From the NCBI RefSeq assembly GCF_027579695.1, contig NC_083574.1:43310559-43374558 (forward strand): 64,000 bases of DNA, in the 5' to 3' direction. The translations under genes were made by a program, and so were the position numbers. The stretch is from Neoarius graeffei. Lineage: Eukaryota; Chordata; Actinopteri; Siluriformes; Ariidae. The notes below the pieces were generated by a model. The model was given only the letters and a program-made list of their open reading frames with translations. It was not told where the DNA came from and did not search any database. Below are positions 44,869 through 58,308 of this stretch, one piece after another (position 1 is the first letter of the stretch; each line of letters starts with the position of its first letter).

Positions 44869-45457
44869 TCATTTCTAAGAACTTGTTCAAGTGTGTTCTG
44901 TTCCTTATAAATGTTAAAAGTTATGCCTCATTGGATAGCTTGACAAACATTAGGAGAGTTGCATTGTTGCATGCATTTTTATATCCTGTTGTACATAAAA
45001 CAGGACGTAGCCTACGCACATTGATCTAAATTAAGTTTCACTTTCATGGTTGAAGTATGCATGTGTGTGTTCATCCTAGGCAAGAGCCCCGATGCTTTAT
45101 TGTTAGCTAGTTTAATTTAGCCTGTTTTGCTTAATTTGTAGCCTTCCTGTTGTACATAAAACAGGAAGTAAAGTTGGATGAATCATCGCTGAAAATTAAA
45201 TTATAAATCGACTGAAATCCGTAGTTGAATAAAGGGTGAAAGGGGGTCTGTTCTCTGTCGGCCACCATCCACTTTTCAACGTCGTTTCAACGCAAACTTG
45301 TATGAGCAAAGCGGTGTTGAATCAACGCCGGTGATCCACGATGATTCGACGGCGTATGGTCGAAGAACATGCCGATGATTCCCCGTCGAATCAACGCCCT
45401 TTTGCTATCTGGGTACCTTCCACCTTACTTCCGTGTATACGTTCAAGAGAAGCAGCA

Positions 45458-45562
45458 TGTGGGAGTGTTGCTAGATTGGGCTGTTTTAAGTGCATTTTGG
45501 CGGGTTTTTAACATATGTTGGGCTGGAAAACGTCAGCAGTATCTGGCAACATTGCATGATGT
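45458..45562. repeat. Short palindromic repeat (TTGCTAGATTGGGC ... TATCTGGCAAC)
   Basis: A homologous unit with GTTGCCAGATTGGGC and TCTCTGGCAAC lies at 58988-59075 inside the hAT element. The ends are inverted copies of each other, with a GGCTGGAAAACGT core motif in both. Confidence 0.6.
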
Positions 45563-45929
45563 GTGAGTCAGTGTTTATATAGGCTTAAATTCTGTTACTG
45601 AAAGTGTATGTTTACAGTGAAGGACTGTGCGCACTTTACATTATTTTTTTTACTTAATACAAGAAATTAATGGATGCCAACATTTTGGCCAAAATGGTAT
45701 TTTATTTTCCATTGTTTAGGCAGCTTCAGCATCATACTGTGAGATTCTGTTCAAATTGTTTTTTTCTTCTATGAAGCCTGAGCCATTTATTTTATTAGTT
45801 TATAATTATTGTTTAATTTAGTCTTCAGGAGAGACTGCCTGCACACAGTACTAGTATTAATAGTTTTTTTTTTCTTACATGAAAGCTGAGGCATTTATAT
45901 TATATACTAAGTAACTTTAAAAACGCACA

Positions 45930-46415
45930 ATGGAATTCAACACGATATCACTTTAGATCCCTGCATATATTCGAAATTTATGATATTGTATGTAATGCAC
46001 ACACATCTTGAAACATCCATAAAGGACATTTATTGTCAAACTCAAGAATTAATTCACAATAAAAAAATTCAAAGTGACAGTTGGTCCATGTTCGGACCGT
46101 CATGCTGGAGATTCTGGGTCTGTGTCGTCCAGGGGTCTCAGCAGCAGTGACTGAGGGTGTCAGGAATCTGTCACGGAGGTGAGCTAGCCTGATGTGCTGA
46201 TCCTGAACTGGCATCGTGACTCGAGGCTGACCAGGGCGTGGACGATCCCTGGTGCTCCCTGTCTGTCTGTAACGCTGACTCAAACGGGAAATGGTCGAAT
46301 GATGAACACCGAAGTGCCGGGCGACCTCTGTCTGTGTACTTCCGGCACGCAACATCCCGATGGCCTGTTCACGTTGATTTTGGCTTAGGCGTGGCATCTT
46401 CAATAATGACAATTT
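45930..46415 (-). mobile_element. Tc1-like element fragment, internally deleted
   Basis: The transposase N-terminus is joined to a 3' end running leftward into ACACGATATCACTTTAGATC. A SINE inserted immediately upstream of the start codon separates it from its other end, which I could not locate. Confidence 0.65.
46070..46397 (-). pseudogene. Tc1-like transposase N-terminal fragment
   Basis: ATG 46397 opens MPRLSQNQREQAIGMLRAG, then helix-turn-helix ARHFGVHHSTISRL and the GRPR-like TRDRPRPGQPR hook. This is the bipartite DNA-binding domain of a Tc1 family unlike the others here. The catalytic domain is deleted. Confidence 0.85.
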
Positions 46416-46781
46416 CTCATTCTCATTCTCTCTAGCCGCTTTATCCTTCTACAGGGTCGCAGGCAAGCTGGAGCCTATCCCAGCTGACTACGGGCGAAAG
46501 GCGGGGTACACCCTGGACAAGTCGCCAGGTCATCACAGGGCTGACACATAGACACAGACACCCATTCACACTCACATTCACACCTACGGTCACTTTAGAG
46601 TCACCAGTTAACCTAACCTGCATGTCTTTGGACTGTGGGGGAAACCGGAGCACACCCACGCGGACACGGGGAGAACATGCAAACTCCACACAGAAAGGCC
46701 CTTGCCGGCCCCGGGGCTCGAACCCAGGACCTTCTTGCTGTGAGGCGACAGCGCTAACCACTACACCACCGTGCCGCCCAT
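46416..46781 (-). mobile_element. SINE, type 1
   Basis: 10-bp target duplication ATGACAATTT (46406-46415, 46782-46791). It is inserted about 10-20 bp upstream of the Tc1 transposase ATG. A short deletion at 46653 removes GGAGGA. Confidence 0.9.
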
Positions 46782-46791
46782 ATGACAATTT

Positions 46792-47242
46792 TCCCATCAT
46801 TTCCCCCGGGTATTTGTAGGCAAGATTGTGTGTGTACAGTGTATGCAAAATTTGTTTGAAAATTAAAGCCTGTCCATGTCATTGACTACCCGAGTCATAT
46901 TGTACGTTATTGAGTACAACTCCCTTAAATTCTGATTTGAGCACAGATTTGGAACTTATTCGGGCGGAACGAAGTTATTTTTCCATTGTGATATATTTCT
47001 TTTCTTCTTGAGATAAACTCAGCACGAATTCAGCAAGTTTTAAGGTAACTTCATGTTGTGCTGTGAGGTTCTCTGCACTTTAACTTTTGAACCATTTGGA
47101 TAAGTAAAGCCTATTTTTCTGCATTTTTGTAGTCCTGGTAATCTTTTATATTGGTAAAGTTGTTTATAGGACCATTTCTCAGTGTCTTTGTTTTTTTAAT
47201 CAATAGTTTTTCAGTAATAATTTAATATTTAACATATCACTC
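46792..47242. other. No gene recognised
   Basis: AT-rich sequence, possibly part of the outer host element. Confidence 0.4.
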
Positions 47243-47630
47243 GGCGGCACGGTGGTGTAGTGGTTAGCGCTGTCGCCTCACAGCAAGAAGGTCCTGGGTT
47301 CGAGCCCCGTGGCCGGCGAGGGCCTTTCTGTGTGGAGTTTGCATGTTCTCCCCGTGTCCGCGTGGGTTTCCTCCGGGTGCTCCGGTTTCCCCCACAGTCC
47401 AAAGACATGCAGGTTAGGTTAACTGGTGACTCTAAATTGACCGTAGGTGTGAATGTGAGTGTGAATGGTTGTCTGTGTCTATGTGTCAGCCCTGTGATGA
47501 CCTGGCGACTTGTCCAGGGTGTACCCCGCCTTTCGCCCGTAGTCAGCTGGGATAGGCTCCAGCTTGCCTGCGACCCTGTAGAACAGGATAAAGCGGCTAC
47601 AGATAATGAGATGAGATGAGATGAGATGAG
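47243..47630 (+). mobile_element. SINE, type 1, full length, young
   Basis: Intact head and body with a long (GATGA)n tail. Target duplication ACATATCACTC at 47232-47242 and 47631-47641. Confidence 0.95.
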
Positions 47631-47779
47631 ACATATCACTCAATTTTAATCACAAAAAGAGAAAATCGCAACAATTTCTCGCAACTTTCACTTCCTCCCG
47701 CAATGTAATCGCAACAAAAACCTAAAAAACACCGCAACAATCACAAAAAAGGCCCGCAAAACCCTGCGGGGACTCACTG

Positions 47780-48995
47780 TTATTACTGCTACCACTTCTT
47801 CCTCGCTCGTTTCGCTACTTAGTTGCCACAGCAACGGACGATTCAAGCTCGACCTGAGCTCCTCCTTCCTCAGGCAGATAGCAAAATACAAACAAAGCGT
47901 TTAGAGAGAGAAAAGTGAACGGTTTGGGCCAAACACGATGAAAATGAAATAAAACACCACCAATAATAAGTTTTTATTTGGCTATGTATCATTACTTTAA
48001 TCTTTGAAAAGTTTTTTTTTTTATACTTGTTTGCTAAGGCGTGAACTGGACAGGTGTTACTGGAGCGGAACTTTTTCCTCAGGAAGATGAGCGCGTTAAT
48101 GACACTTAAACACGGGAAGTAACATAAGGTAAGTTCATTTATTTTAATAATTTTACTGACTTTAATACCTGTCCGTAGTCCCGGACAATTTAGTCATATT
48201 ATCCTTAGGTTCAACAGGAAGTATGAAAGTGCGTCCCTATCGCCAAACAGACACAGGGCTGTGGCTGTATCCCAAATCACTCTATACGCCCTACATAGGT
48301 GCACTACACCGGTGAGGAAGGACTGAATTTTACACCCTATGTAGACCACTATGTGGCTAGTAAGGAGTAATTTGGGATTCAGCCTCTGATAGTGTTTGTG
48401 ATGGAATGATTCTACCGAAGAGAAGAGAAGGAAATGTGAGCTTTTCTTTATTTGTTCTTCTGAAAGTGAATTGTCACAACATAAGCTTTCTAAAGTTGCA
48501 TATTCTTTCTCTTTTAATCCAGACTTTCTCAGTAGTCTGTTTTTAACTCGCCTGTGTTTGTGGGCGTTTGTTCAAAAGTGGCCAGGCACGTTTTGTCAAA
48601 TGGAAACGATGATACAAAGAAAACAAAAGGTTCACCAGGACTCAGGCACTTGAAGGAAATAACTTTTTTTTTTCTTTGTTTGCTGTTCTTCTGGAGTATA
48701 AATAAATGACCTACTTTTTAGTCGCATGTGTGTGTTGGTTGTGTTTGTGCAGTGATACACATTTACACACACACACAGGTTTTGTAGGTAAACAAAACCA
48801 ACAAAGACAAGACATCTGGAAAGAATAGACCCAAGAGGTTCTGAATGAATTAAAAGTCCAACAAATTGCTCATGGTTTAAACACCACATTCATCCAGTAA
48901 ACCATGGTGTTGACACAAGAACACAAACAAATGGATTTCGAGATGTGCTCTTAACAAAACAAAAGGTTTGTGAAACTTTTTTTTTTTGAAACAAT
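47780..48995. other. No gene recognised; contains a small MITE
   Basis: Unique sequence apart from 48263-48384. Short (CA)-rich segments near 48760. Confidence 0.45.
48263..48384. mobile_element. Small MITE with GGCTG(T/A)ATCCCAAAT ends
   Basis: Left end GGCTGTATCCCAAATCACTC and inverted right end GGCTGAATCCCAAATTACTC match at 18 of 20 positions. It is 122 bp with no coding content. Confidence 0.65.
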
Positions 48996-49009
48996 AGAAT
49001 TAAATTCTG

Positions 49010-49386
49010 CGGCATGGTGGTGTAGTGGTTAGCGCTGTCGCCTCACAGCAAGAAGGTTCTGGGTTCGAGCCCCGGGGCCGGCGAGGGCCTTTCTGTGCGG
49101 AGTTTGCATGTTCTCCCCGTGTCCGCGTGGGTTTCCTCCGGGTGCTCCGGTTTCCCCCACAGTCCAAAGACATGCAGGTTAGGTTAACTGGTGACTCTAA
49201 ATTGAGCGTAGGTGTGAATGTGAGTGTGAATGGTTGTCTGTGTCTATGTGTCAGCCCTGTGATGACCTGGTGACTTGTCCAGGGTGTACCCCGCCTTTCG
49301 CCCGTAGTCAGCTGGGATAGACTCCAGCTTGCCTGCGACCCTGTAGAAGGATAAAGCGGCTACAGATAATGAGATGAGATGAGAAG
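49010..49386 (+). mobile_element. SINE, type 1, left member of a tandem pair
   Basis: Flanked by AGAATTAAATTCTG at 48996-49009 and 49387-49400. The first few head bases are missing (it starts CGGCATGG). Confidence 0.93.
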
Positions 49387-49400
49387 AGAATTAAATTCTG

Positions 49401-49776
49401 GGTGGCATGGTGGTGTAGTGGTTAGTGCTGTCGCCTCACAGCAAGAAGGTCCTGGGTTCGAGCCCCGTGGCCAGCGAGGGCCTTTCTGTGTGGAGTTTGC
49501 ATGTTCTCCCCGTGTCCGCATGGGTTTCCTCCGGGTGCTCTGGTTTCCCCTACAGTCCAAAGACATGCAGGTTAGGTTAACTGGTGACTCTAAATTGACC
49601 GTAGGTGTGAATGTGAGTGTGAATGGTTGTCTGTGTCTATGTGTCGGCCCTGTGATGACCTGGCGACTTGTCCAGGGTGTACCCCGCCTTTCGCCCGTAG
49701 TCAGCTGGGATAGGCTCCAGCTTGCCCGTGACCCTGTAGAACAGGATAAAACGGCTAGAGATAATGAGATGAGATG
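49401..49776 (+). mobile_element. SINE, type 1, right member of a tandem pair
   Basis: Flanked by the same AGAATTAAATTCTG (49387-49400) and a slightly diverged AGAATTCAATTCTA (49777-49790). It differs from its neighbour at several diagnostic positions, so it is an independent insertion rather than a simple duplication. Confidence 0.92.
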
Positions 49777-49929
49777 AGAATTCAATTCTACTATAGAATT
49801 AAAGCACACACAGAGGTGTTTATTCCAGAGTTATGCTCAAGCCCCTCTGATTTTGGCCTAGTGACTAAATTGTATCAGATGAATTTGCATCTGTTTCAAG
49901 ATAACTCTGTTTAATCCAATGATCTTACC

Positions 49930-50075
49930 AGTGTTTCATCCAGGCTTGTCGTTCTCGAATCCAGGACTCAGACTTGAGTCCCACCCATGGCTCGACTTGG
50001 ACTTGGGCACTGATGACTTGGACTTGTATATTAACTGCGTTCGGACTCGTAAATTGGAGGCAAAGACTTTAATTT
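49930..50075. repeat. GACTTG/GACTCG-rich degenerate repeat
   Basis: Repeated ACTTGGACTTG, GACTCAGACTTGAG and TCGGACTCG words over about 145 bp, likely part of an interspersed minisatellite-like family. Confidence 0.5.
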
Positions 50076-50540
50076 TTTCTTTATTTTTTTGTAACATGCC
50101 AAATTATTATGCCATAAGATGTTTCTATCTATATTAAAGGAGAACTGAAGGCAAATTTTTTTTTTTGTCATCAGAATTCTTTCTCATTTTATTAAATACC
50201 GGAATGCATTTTTGACAGCTCTTTTGTTGCTGCTATAGCAAGTTATGAGTGTTTGAAATATGATCTGTAACATATCAGTCCATATGTCAAAGCAATGGCC
50301 GTAAACGAGATTCGTTGAGACCTGTATGAGACGTTGTAGGATGGAAGTAAAACATACAGCGGAAATCAAATCAAAGTGACTGACATCTGCCAACGTTGTC
50401 AAAAGACGCGCGCGCCCTCTTTCGAATGTTGATTGTAATCAAACCGGAAGTTTTGTTTGTTTTGATAGCAATCAGGAAAGTTTGAAAAAGTAGGCAGTAA
50501 TCGTCATTTAAACTCGTTTTTGTGCAATATTTTATTTGGG

Positions 50541-50904
50541 GGCGGCACGGTGGCGTAGTGGTTAGCGCTGTCGCCTCACAGCAAGAAGGTCCTGGGTTCG
50601 AGCCCCGGGGCCGGCGAGGGCCTTTCTGTGTGGACTTTGCATGTTGTCCGCGTGGGTTTCCTCCGGGTGCTCCGGTTTCCCCCACAGTCCAAAGACATGC
50701 AGGTTAGGTTAACTGGTGACTCTAAATTGACCGTAGGTGTGAGTGTGAATGGTTGTCTGTGTCTATGTGTCAGCCCTGTGATGACCTGGCGACTTGTCCA
50801 GGGTGTACCCCGCCTTTCGCTCGTAGTCAGCTGGGATAGGCTCCAGCTTGCCTGCGACCCTGTAGAACAGGATAAAGCGGATAGAGATAATGAGATGAGA
50901 TGAG
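50541..50904 (+). mobile_element. SINE, type 1
   Basis: 12-bp target duplication ATTTTATTTGGG (50529-50540, 50905-50916). A 13-bp loss in the body (CATGTTGTCCGCG) is the only major change. Confidence 0.94.
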
Positions 50905-51095
50905 ATTTTATTTGGGAAACAGTTTTCAAAATGGCGGCGCTGACACTTCACGTTTCAAAGTCTCGCACAAGTCTCATGAAGATAAGTGACGCCTGCTGTG
51001 GACCAAACGAACTAAATTCAACATGGATAAAAACCGGATACGCCGATTAAGTATAATATTTAATTGCAATTAGTTGCCAATACGAGTCACGATAT

Positions 51096-51478
51096 AAGAA
51101 GAAAAAGAAAGAAAGCACAACTTTATTCATCACACACTTGTGAAATTTCCTCTCTGCATTTAACCCATCTGAAGCAGTGAACACACGTGCACCCACGTGA
51201 GCAATGAGCACACACACACCCAGAGCAGTGGGCAGCCATGCTAACAGCGCCCGGGGAGCAGTCAGGGGTTCGGTACCTTACTCAAGGGCACTTCAGCCCA
51301 AGGCCGTCCCATATTAACCTAACCGCATATCTTTGGACTGTGGGGGAAACCGGAGCACCCGGAGGAAACCCACGCAGACATGGGGAGAACATGCAAACTC
51401 TGCACAGAAAGGCCCCCGTCGGCCATGAGGTTTGAACCTGCGAGGCAACAGTGCTAACTACGGCACCACTTTGCTGCC
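51096..51478 (-). mobile_element. SINE, type 2
   Basis: AAGAAGAAAAAG tail at the left, CATTTAACCCATCTGAAGCA at about 51158, and a diverged tRNA head ending at 51478. Confidence 0.85.
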
Positions 51479-51483
51479 CTGTC

Positions 51484-51851
51484 ATCAGACTACACTATAT
51501 TTGTCTTTCATAATGCTCATCTTATCAGATTAAGCAACTGTAGTGCCATAAAATCTTGCTGTGTCTTGGTCAGGAGACTCGAAACACAAGTTTGATCCCG
51601 ACCAATCATCGTTCCTTCGGGGAGGAGGAGGATCAAGAAATTGGCTATGAAGGAACATGATGTCGGAGTTGTCAAACTGGGCAAGAAAATTCTGACATGC
51701 TAGACATTTTGCCAGGGTGTCATGAGGCACCCCAGACGCTACATTGCTGTCACACGACAAGTTCCCAATGTTCATATTTGGGCCTGATGGTGGAAATTTC
51801 TTTGTCATGACAAAATCGTGTCAAAATCAGGCTGAATATGTGTAGTCTGAT
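51484..51851. mobile_element. 368-bp segment with perfect 12-bp inverted ends
   Basis: It begins ATCAGACTACAC and ends GTGTAGTCTGAT. Inside, the minus strand is open for 92 codons (51808-51530; MTKKFPPSGPNMN...), with no recognised domain. It could be a MITE or a truncated coding element. No target duplication is obvious. Confidence 0.5.
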
Positions 51852-52019
51852 CCTGGTATTAAGTTTGTTTTTTGGACAAGATTTTTGTGACTCATGCAAC
51901 TGTCTGGCCACTTTTGTCTAAAGAAGCTACACACTAATGCAGTAAGTTTTGAACGATTCATTTGGTTGATGTTGGAGGACTTTTTATAATGTTTCCTTTT
52001 TTGTTGCCCTCATGCACCC

Positions 52020-52320
52020 AGGGCGGCATGGTAGTGTAGTGTTGCTGCCCCACAGCTCCAGAGTCTTCAGCTCAAACCTGAGCCATGAGTCTGTATGACA
52101 TTTCCTCAGGGTTCTCCAGTTTCCACCACTGTCAAAGACATGCCAGTAAATGGACTGGCTACACGAAATTGCCCCAGGTGTTAATGAGTGCCTGAATGTT
52201 TGTGTGCATGGTTTGCCCTCCCATCCAGGGTCTTTGCCCTCCCTTGTGCCTGGTGTTTCTGCCTTGACCAGGATAAAATGTTTACTGAAGCTACTGATTT
52301 ACTGATTGATTACGTATCCA
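52020..52320 (+). mobile_element. Old, strongly diverged SINE
   Basis: It starts GGGCGGCATGGTAGTGTAGT, with a degraded B box. Body words (TTCTCCAGTTTCCACCACTG, AAAGACATGCCAGTAAA) align with the type 1 body. It is much older than the other copies. Confidence 0.65.
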
Positions 52321-52990
52321 GAAAGCAGCACCAAGAACACGTCAGCTAGTGGTGAACAATCTCTTTAAGCATTGTTGAATTTCGTGTTTATTATGAATTG
52401 CATGTAAACATTGTCAAACTTACACACACAAGTGAATCTCAAATGATTAGAAGACCATGGAAAAAGTTCAGTGTTTTCCATCAGTTATTGAAGAAGGTGA
52501 ACATTTAATATATTCTAGACTCATTACACATAAACTAACATGTTTCAAACATTTTCCTCTTTTAATTTTGATGATTATGGCCTACAGTGGCAAAAAAAAT
52601 CTCATATGAGTATTTCATTTCGAGTTTGAGTTAAACAGTACAAATACAGTGGGGCAAAAAAGTATTTAGTCAGTCACCAATTGTGCAAGTTCTCCCACTT
52701 AAAAAGATGAGAGAGGCCTGTAATTTTCATCATAGGTATACCTCAACTGAGAGACAAAATGAGAAAAAAAAATCCAGAAAATCACATTGTCTGTCTGATT
52801 TTTAAAGAATTTATTTGCAAATTATGGTGGAAAATAAGTATTTGGTCAATAACAAAAGTTCATCTCAATACTTTGTTATATACCCTTTGTTGGTAATGAC
52901 AGAGGTCAAACGTTTTCTGTAAGTCTTCACAAGGTTTTCACACACTGTTGCTGGTATTTTGGCCCATTCCTCCATGCAGATCTCCTCTAG

Positions 52991-54648
<1,658 letters not shown>

Positions 54649-55543
54649 TTACCAAAAAGTTCTATTTTGGTTTCATCTGACCATATGACATTCTCCCAGT
54701 CCTCTTCTGGATCATCCAAATGCTCTCTAGCAAACTTCAGACGGGCCTGGACATGTGCTGGCTTAAGCAGGGGGACACGTCTGGCACTGCAGGATTTGAG
54801 TCCCTGGCGGCGTAGTGTGTTACTGATGGTAGCCTTTGTTACTTTGGTCCCAGCTCTCTGCAGGTCATTCACTAGGTCCCCCCGTGTGGTTCTGGGATTT
54901 TTGCTCACCGTTCTTGTGATCATTTTGACCCCACGGGGTGAGATCTTGCATGGAGCCCCAGATCGAGGGAGATTATCAGTGGTCTTGTATGTCTTCCATT
55001 TTCTAATAATTGCTCCCACAGTTGATTTCTTCACACCAAGCTGCTTACCTATTGCAGATTCAGTCTTCCCAGCCTGGTGCAGGTCTACAATTTTGTTTCT
55101 GGTGTCCTTTGACAGCTCTTTGGTCTTGGCCATAGTGGAGTTTGGAGTGTGACTGTTTGAGGTTGTGGACAGGTGTCTTTTATACTGATAACGAGTTCAA
55201 ACAGGTGCCATTAATACAGGTAACGAGTGGAGGACAGAGGAGCCTCTTAAAGAAGTTGTTACAGGTCTGTGAGAGCCAGAAATCTTGCTTGTTTGTAGGT
55301 GACCAAATACTTATTTTACTGAGGAATTTACCAATTAATTCATTAAAAATCCTACAATGTGATTTCCTGGATTCTTTCCCCCCATTCTGTCTCTCATAGT
55401 TGAAGTGTACCTATGATGAAAATTACAGGCCTCTCTCATCTTTTTAAGTGGGAGAACTTGCACAATTGGTGGCTGACTAAATACTTTTTTGCCCCACTGT
55501 ACCATGTATATCTCGGTCTCGTTCAATACGCACAACCACAATC

Positions 55544-56459
55544 ATGGGGAAGACTGCTGACTTGACAGTTGTCCAGAAGACGATCATCGACACCCTCTAT
55601 AAGGAGGGTAAGCCACAGAAGGTCATTGCTGAAAAGGCTGGCTGGAAAAGCCTTGAGAGGATTTTCAAGAAAAGTCGATTTAAAAACTTGGGAGAGCTTT
55701 ACAAAGAGTGGACTGAGGCTGGTGTCAGTGCATCAAGAGCCACCATGCACACACGCCTTCAGGAAAGGGGCTACAACTGTCACATTCCTAATATCAAGCC
55801 ACTCCTGAACCAGAGACACCGTCAGAAGCATCTTACTTGGGCTAAGGAGAGAAAGAACTGGACTGTGGTTCAGTGGGCCAAAGTCCTCTTTTCAGATTAA
55901 ATTAAATTTAGCATTTTATTTGGAAATCAGGGTCCTAGAGTCTGTAGGAAGAGTGGAGAGGCACAGAATCCAAGGTTTTTGAAGTCCAGTGTGACATTTC
56001 CACAGTATGGGATGATTTGGGCTGCCATGTCATCTGCTGGTGTTGGTCCACTGTGTTTTATCAAGTCGAAAGTCAATGTAGCTGTCTACCAGGAGATTTT
56101 AGAGCCCTTCATGCTTCCATCTACTGACAAGCTTTATGGAGATGCTGATTTCTTTTTCCAGCAAGTCTTAGCACCTGCCCACAGGGCCAAAACTACCACC
56201 AAATGGTTTGCTGACCCATGATATTACTCTGCTTGATAGGCAAGTTGGCTGGCCAGACCTGAACCCCAGAGAGAATCTGTGGGATATTGTCAAGAGGAAG
56301 ATGAGAAACACCTGACCTAAAAATACAGACGAGCTGAAGGCCGCTACCAAAGTAACTTGGGCTTCAGTAACACCTCAGCAGTGCCACAGGCTGATCGTCT
56401 CCATGCCACGCCGCAGTGATGCAGTAATTCATGGTAAAGGAACACCAATCAAGTATTGA
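55544..56459 (+). pseudogene. Tc1-like transposase of A
   Basis: ATG 55544 opens MGKTADLTVVQKTIIDTLYK. The first catalytic region reads VLFSD followed by a stop (55900); QVLAPAHRAKTT replaces the usual QHDNAP motif; the third region reads LNPRENLW (Glu kept). Several more stops lie between 56220 and 56320. The natural end is KY-stop at 56459. Confidence 0.88.
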
Positions 56460-56568
56460 GTGTATAAATGAACATATTTTTCAGAAGTTGGACATTTTCT
56501 GCATTTTAAATCCTTTTTGACTGGATTTAATTTGAATTCTAATAATTTGAGATTTCGCTTTACATGTG

Positions 56569-57830
56569 AAGGCTGCCTGGAAAGCAGAAATTCTAGTTTC
56601 TTGGAGTGACTGTGAGCACTGGGACAACTAACAGGTCTTACGAACAGCCTGTGTCATCAAGAAAGCTTTCTCATACATCAGGCTCAGCAGAATGCTTTCA
56701 GCTTTAATCTGTTCAAGGTGGTGCTGTTTTATTGTCCACCACACATTTATGTTACGACTGACTTTTTTTTATAGTGAATGAATGATCTAGTTAAAGCAAA
56801 TGCCATTATGGACATAGTGTTGCATTTGACTGAACGTTAATACCAAATATAAGTTTGTGTATGTGCACGTAAGGGTGTGTGTGTGTGTGTGTGTGTGTGT
56901 ATTGTACTGTGTTAAGTTCTTTTTGTTCTCTGGAGTATGAAATTGAATATGGAGAGTGGAAAGAACGACAGCTTACTGATAACTTTTGTATTCTGTGCTT
57001 TTTACATGGGCAGCGGGAATAAGTTGCACCCGGAACAAGTTGCACCACTTCATAAAGTGGAGTAAGTTGCGTCCACCAGTGTCAAATTGTTCTGGAACAA
57101 ATCGTGTTTTGGTGGGCAGTTGCACCGGGGCAACTTTTTTCGGGAACAACTTGTTCCAGCACAAGTGCCCGTTTAAAAGCAGCATTACTCATACAGCCTC
57201 GGTGTAGAAAAATCAGAAACAATTTGTTTGCCAGGAGTTTATCACTTCCACTTTGAGTGATCAGCTTCAAAACCTGGAAAAATATGTGCTTTGGGGGTTA
57301 GGCTAATAAATCTACTCAAATTTTGCTCAGCGTTTGATAACTTTTTTTTGTTTTTTTCTTTGTGGTTTTGATAACGTGTAATACACAGAATGCAGCCTTC
57401 AGCACATAGTGTTTAGTTTCTGTTAACCATTAACTTCCTGACTGTGGGCCACCTCTTAAATATATACATTTTTCACAGTTATGAAAGGAAAAAGTTTATT
57501 TTTTTTTAAACACCAGTGTAAAAGGGTGAGTAAGAGCACAATTCATTCATCTATTCTTGATGTATGAATTAAAAATTCCTTCTCATGCAGTTGTATTGCA
57601 CTTAAAGGAAAAGTCCTTCTCAACTGTGCCCTATTTTCCCATCTCTTTCAGTCCAAATAGTTCCGAGGGACAGAAACAGTTTGAAATCAGGCCAGCATTG
57701 AGTTAGAACACTATAACTGGCAACGAGAAAATGGCTATACAGTGTAATTCTACAACGCAACCATCTATGTCAAAGTAAAATGCTTGTTTACGCCACTGAT
57801 CGTCTCCGTTTACCTCAATAACTGTCAATA
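56569..57830. other. No gene recognised; (GT)n at 56877-56901
   Basis: 57015-57180 has repeated GGAACAAGTTG/CAACTTGTTCC words in both orientations and may be a small mobile or foldback repeat. The rest is AT-rich unique sequence. Confidence 0.4.
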
Positions 57831-58228
57831 AACTTTCATACATGTCAGCCTATACGGAATGTCCGTATTTTATACGGATTCGATTCAATAAACGTAGTAT
57901 ACGGGCGTACAAATGAAGTTATACGGATTCTTTAAAAAAAACTTCAATATTTATTTAGAGCTATAATCAATTCCCACGATGATAAAAGAGCGCATAACAT
58001 TTACAAACGTACTGTACACCACAGCCAGCCAGTAAAGAGTCTTATGAAATCGCGCGTTATCTTGTGGTAGCGAGACTTCGTTCCACTTTTGATCATGCGC
58101 ACACCGCATTGCGAGAATCCCGCCAACCGGGAAGTCATAGACATATAAACATAGACGCCGCCTTCTGCGTAGAATCATACGTCATCCTCGCCGCCATATT
58201 GGATGTGGCAAAGTAGCCGAGAATAAAG

Positions 58229-58308
58229 ATGCCTCATTCATGTGCTGCGTTTAACTGTACCAACAGGTTTACCGTCCAAACGAAATCACATGGGATTACC
58301 TTTCACAG
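58229..58308 (+). pseudogene. THAP-domain first exon (third family)
   Basis: ATG 58229 opens MPHSCAAFNCTNRF, and the exon ends GITFHR with a consensus donor (CACAG/GTGAGA). This matches the first third of a THAP finger: Cys-X4-Cys, then FHR(F/L)P. It is intact as an exon, but the next exon is not visible in the element. Confidence 0.65.

Larger units (their letters stand above)
41610..45413 (+). mobile_element. 3.8-kb DNA element with CCCAGATAGCA ends
   Basis: The ends are CCCAGATAGCAGAGGGACGTT and, inverted at the right, CCCAGATAGCAAAAGGGCGTT. TA lies on both sides (41608-41609, 45414-45415). Subterminal GTTGAA/GTCGA repeats follow at both ends. It contains a nested element (41888-43024), a SINE and the DUF4806-like exons. 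I cannot name the superfamily. Confidence 0.75.
41456..47779. mobile_element. Possible outer host DNA element
   Basis: The left end (CAGACCCTCCAAGATGTTGC) and right end, read inward (CAGTGAGTCCCCGCAGGG), are weakly similar, and both lead into TTGCG-rich, GCAAC-rich sequence. They lie beside ATT-rich flanks. If real, this element hosts everything from 41610 to 47630. The boundary match is imperfect. Confidence 0.35.
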
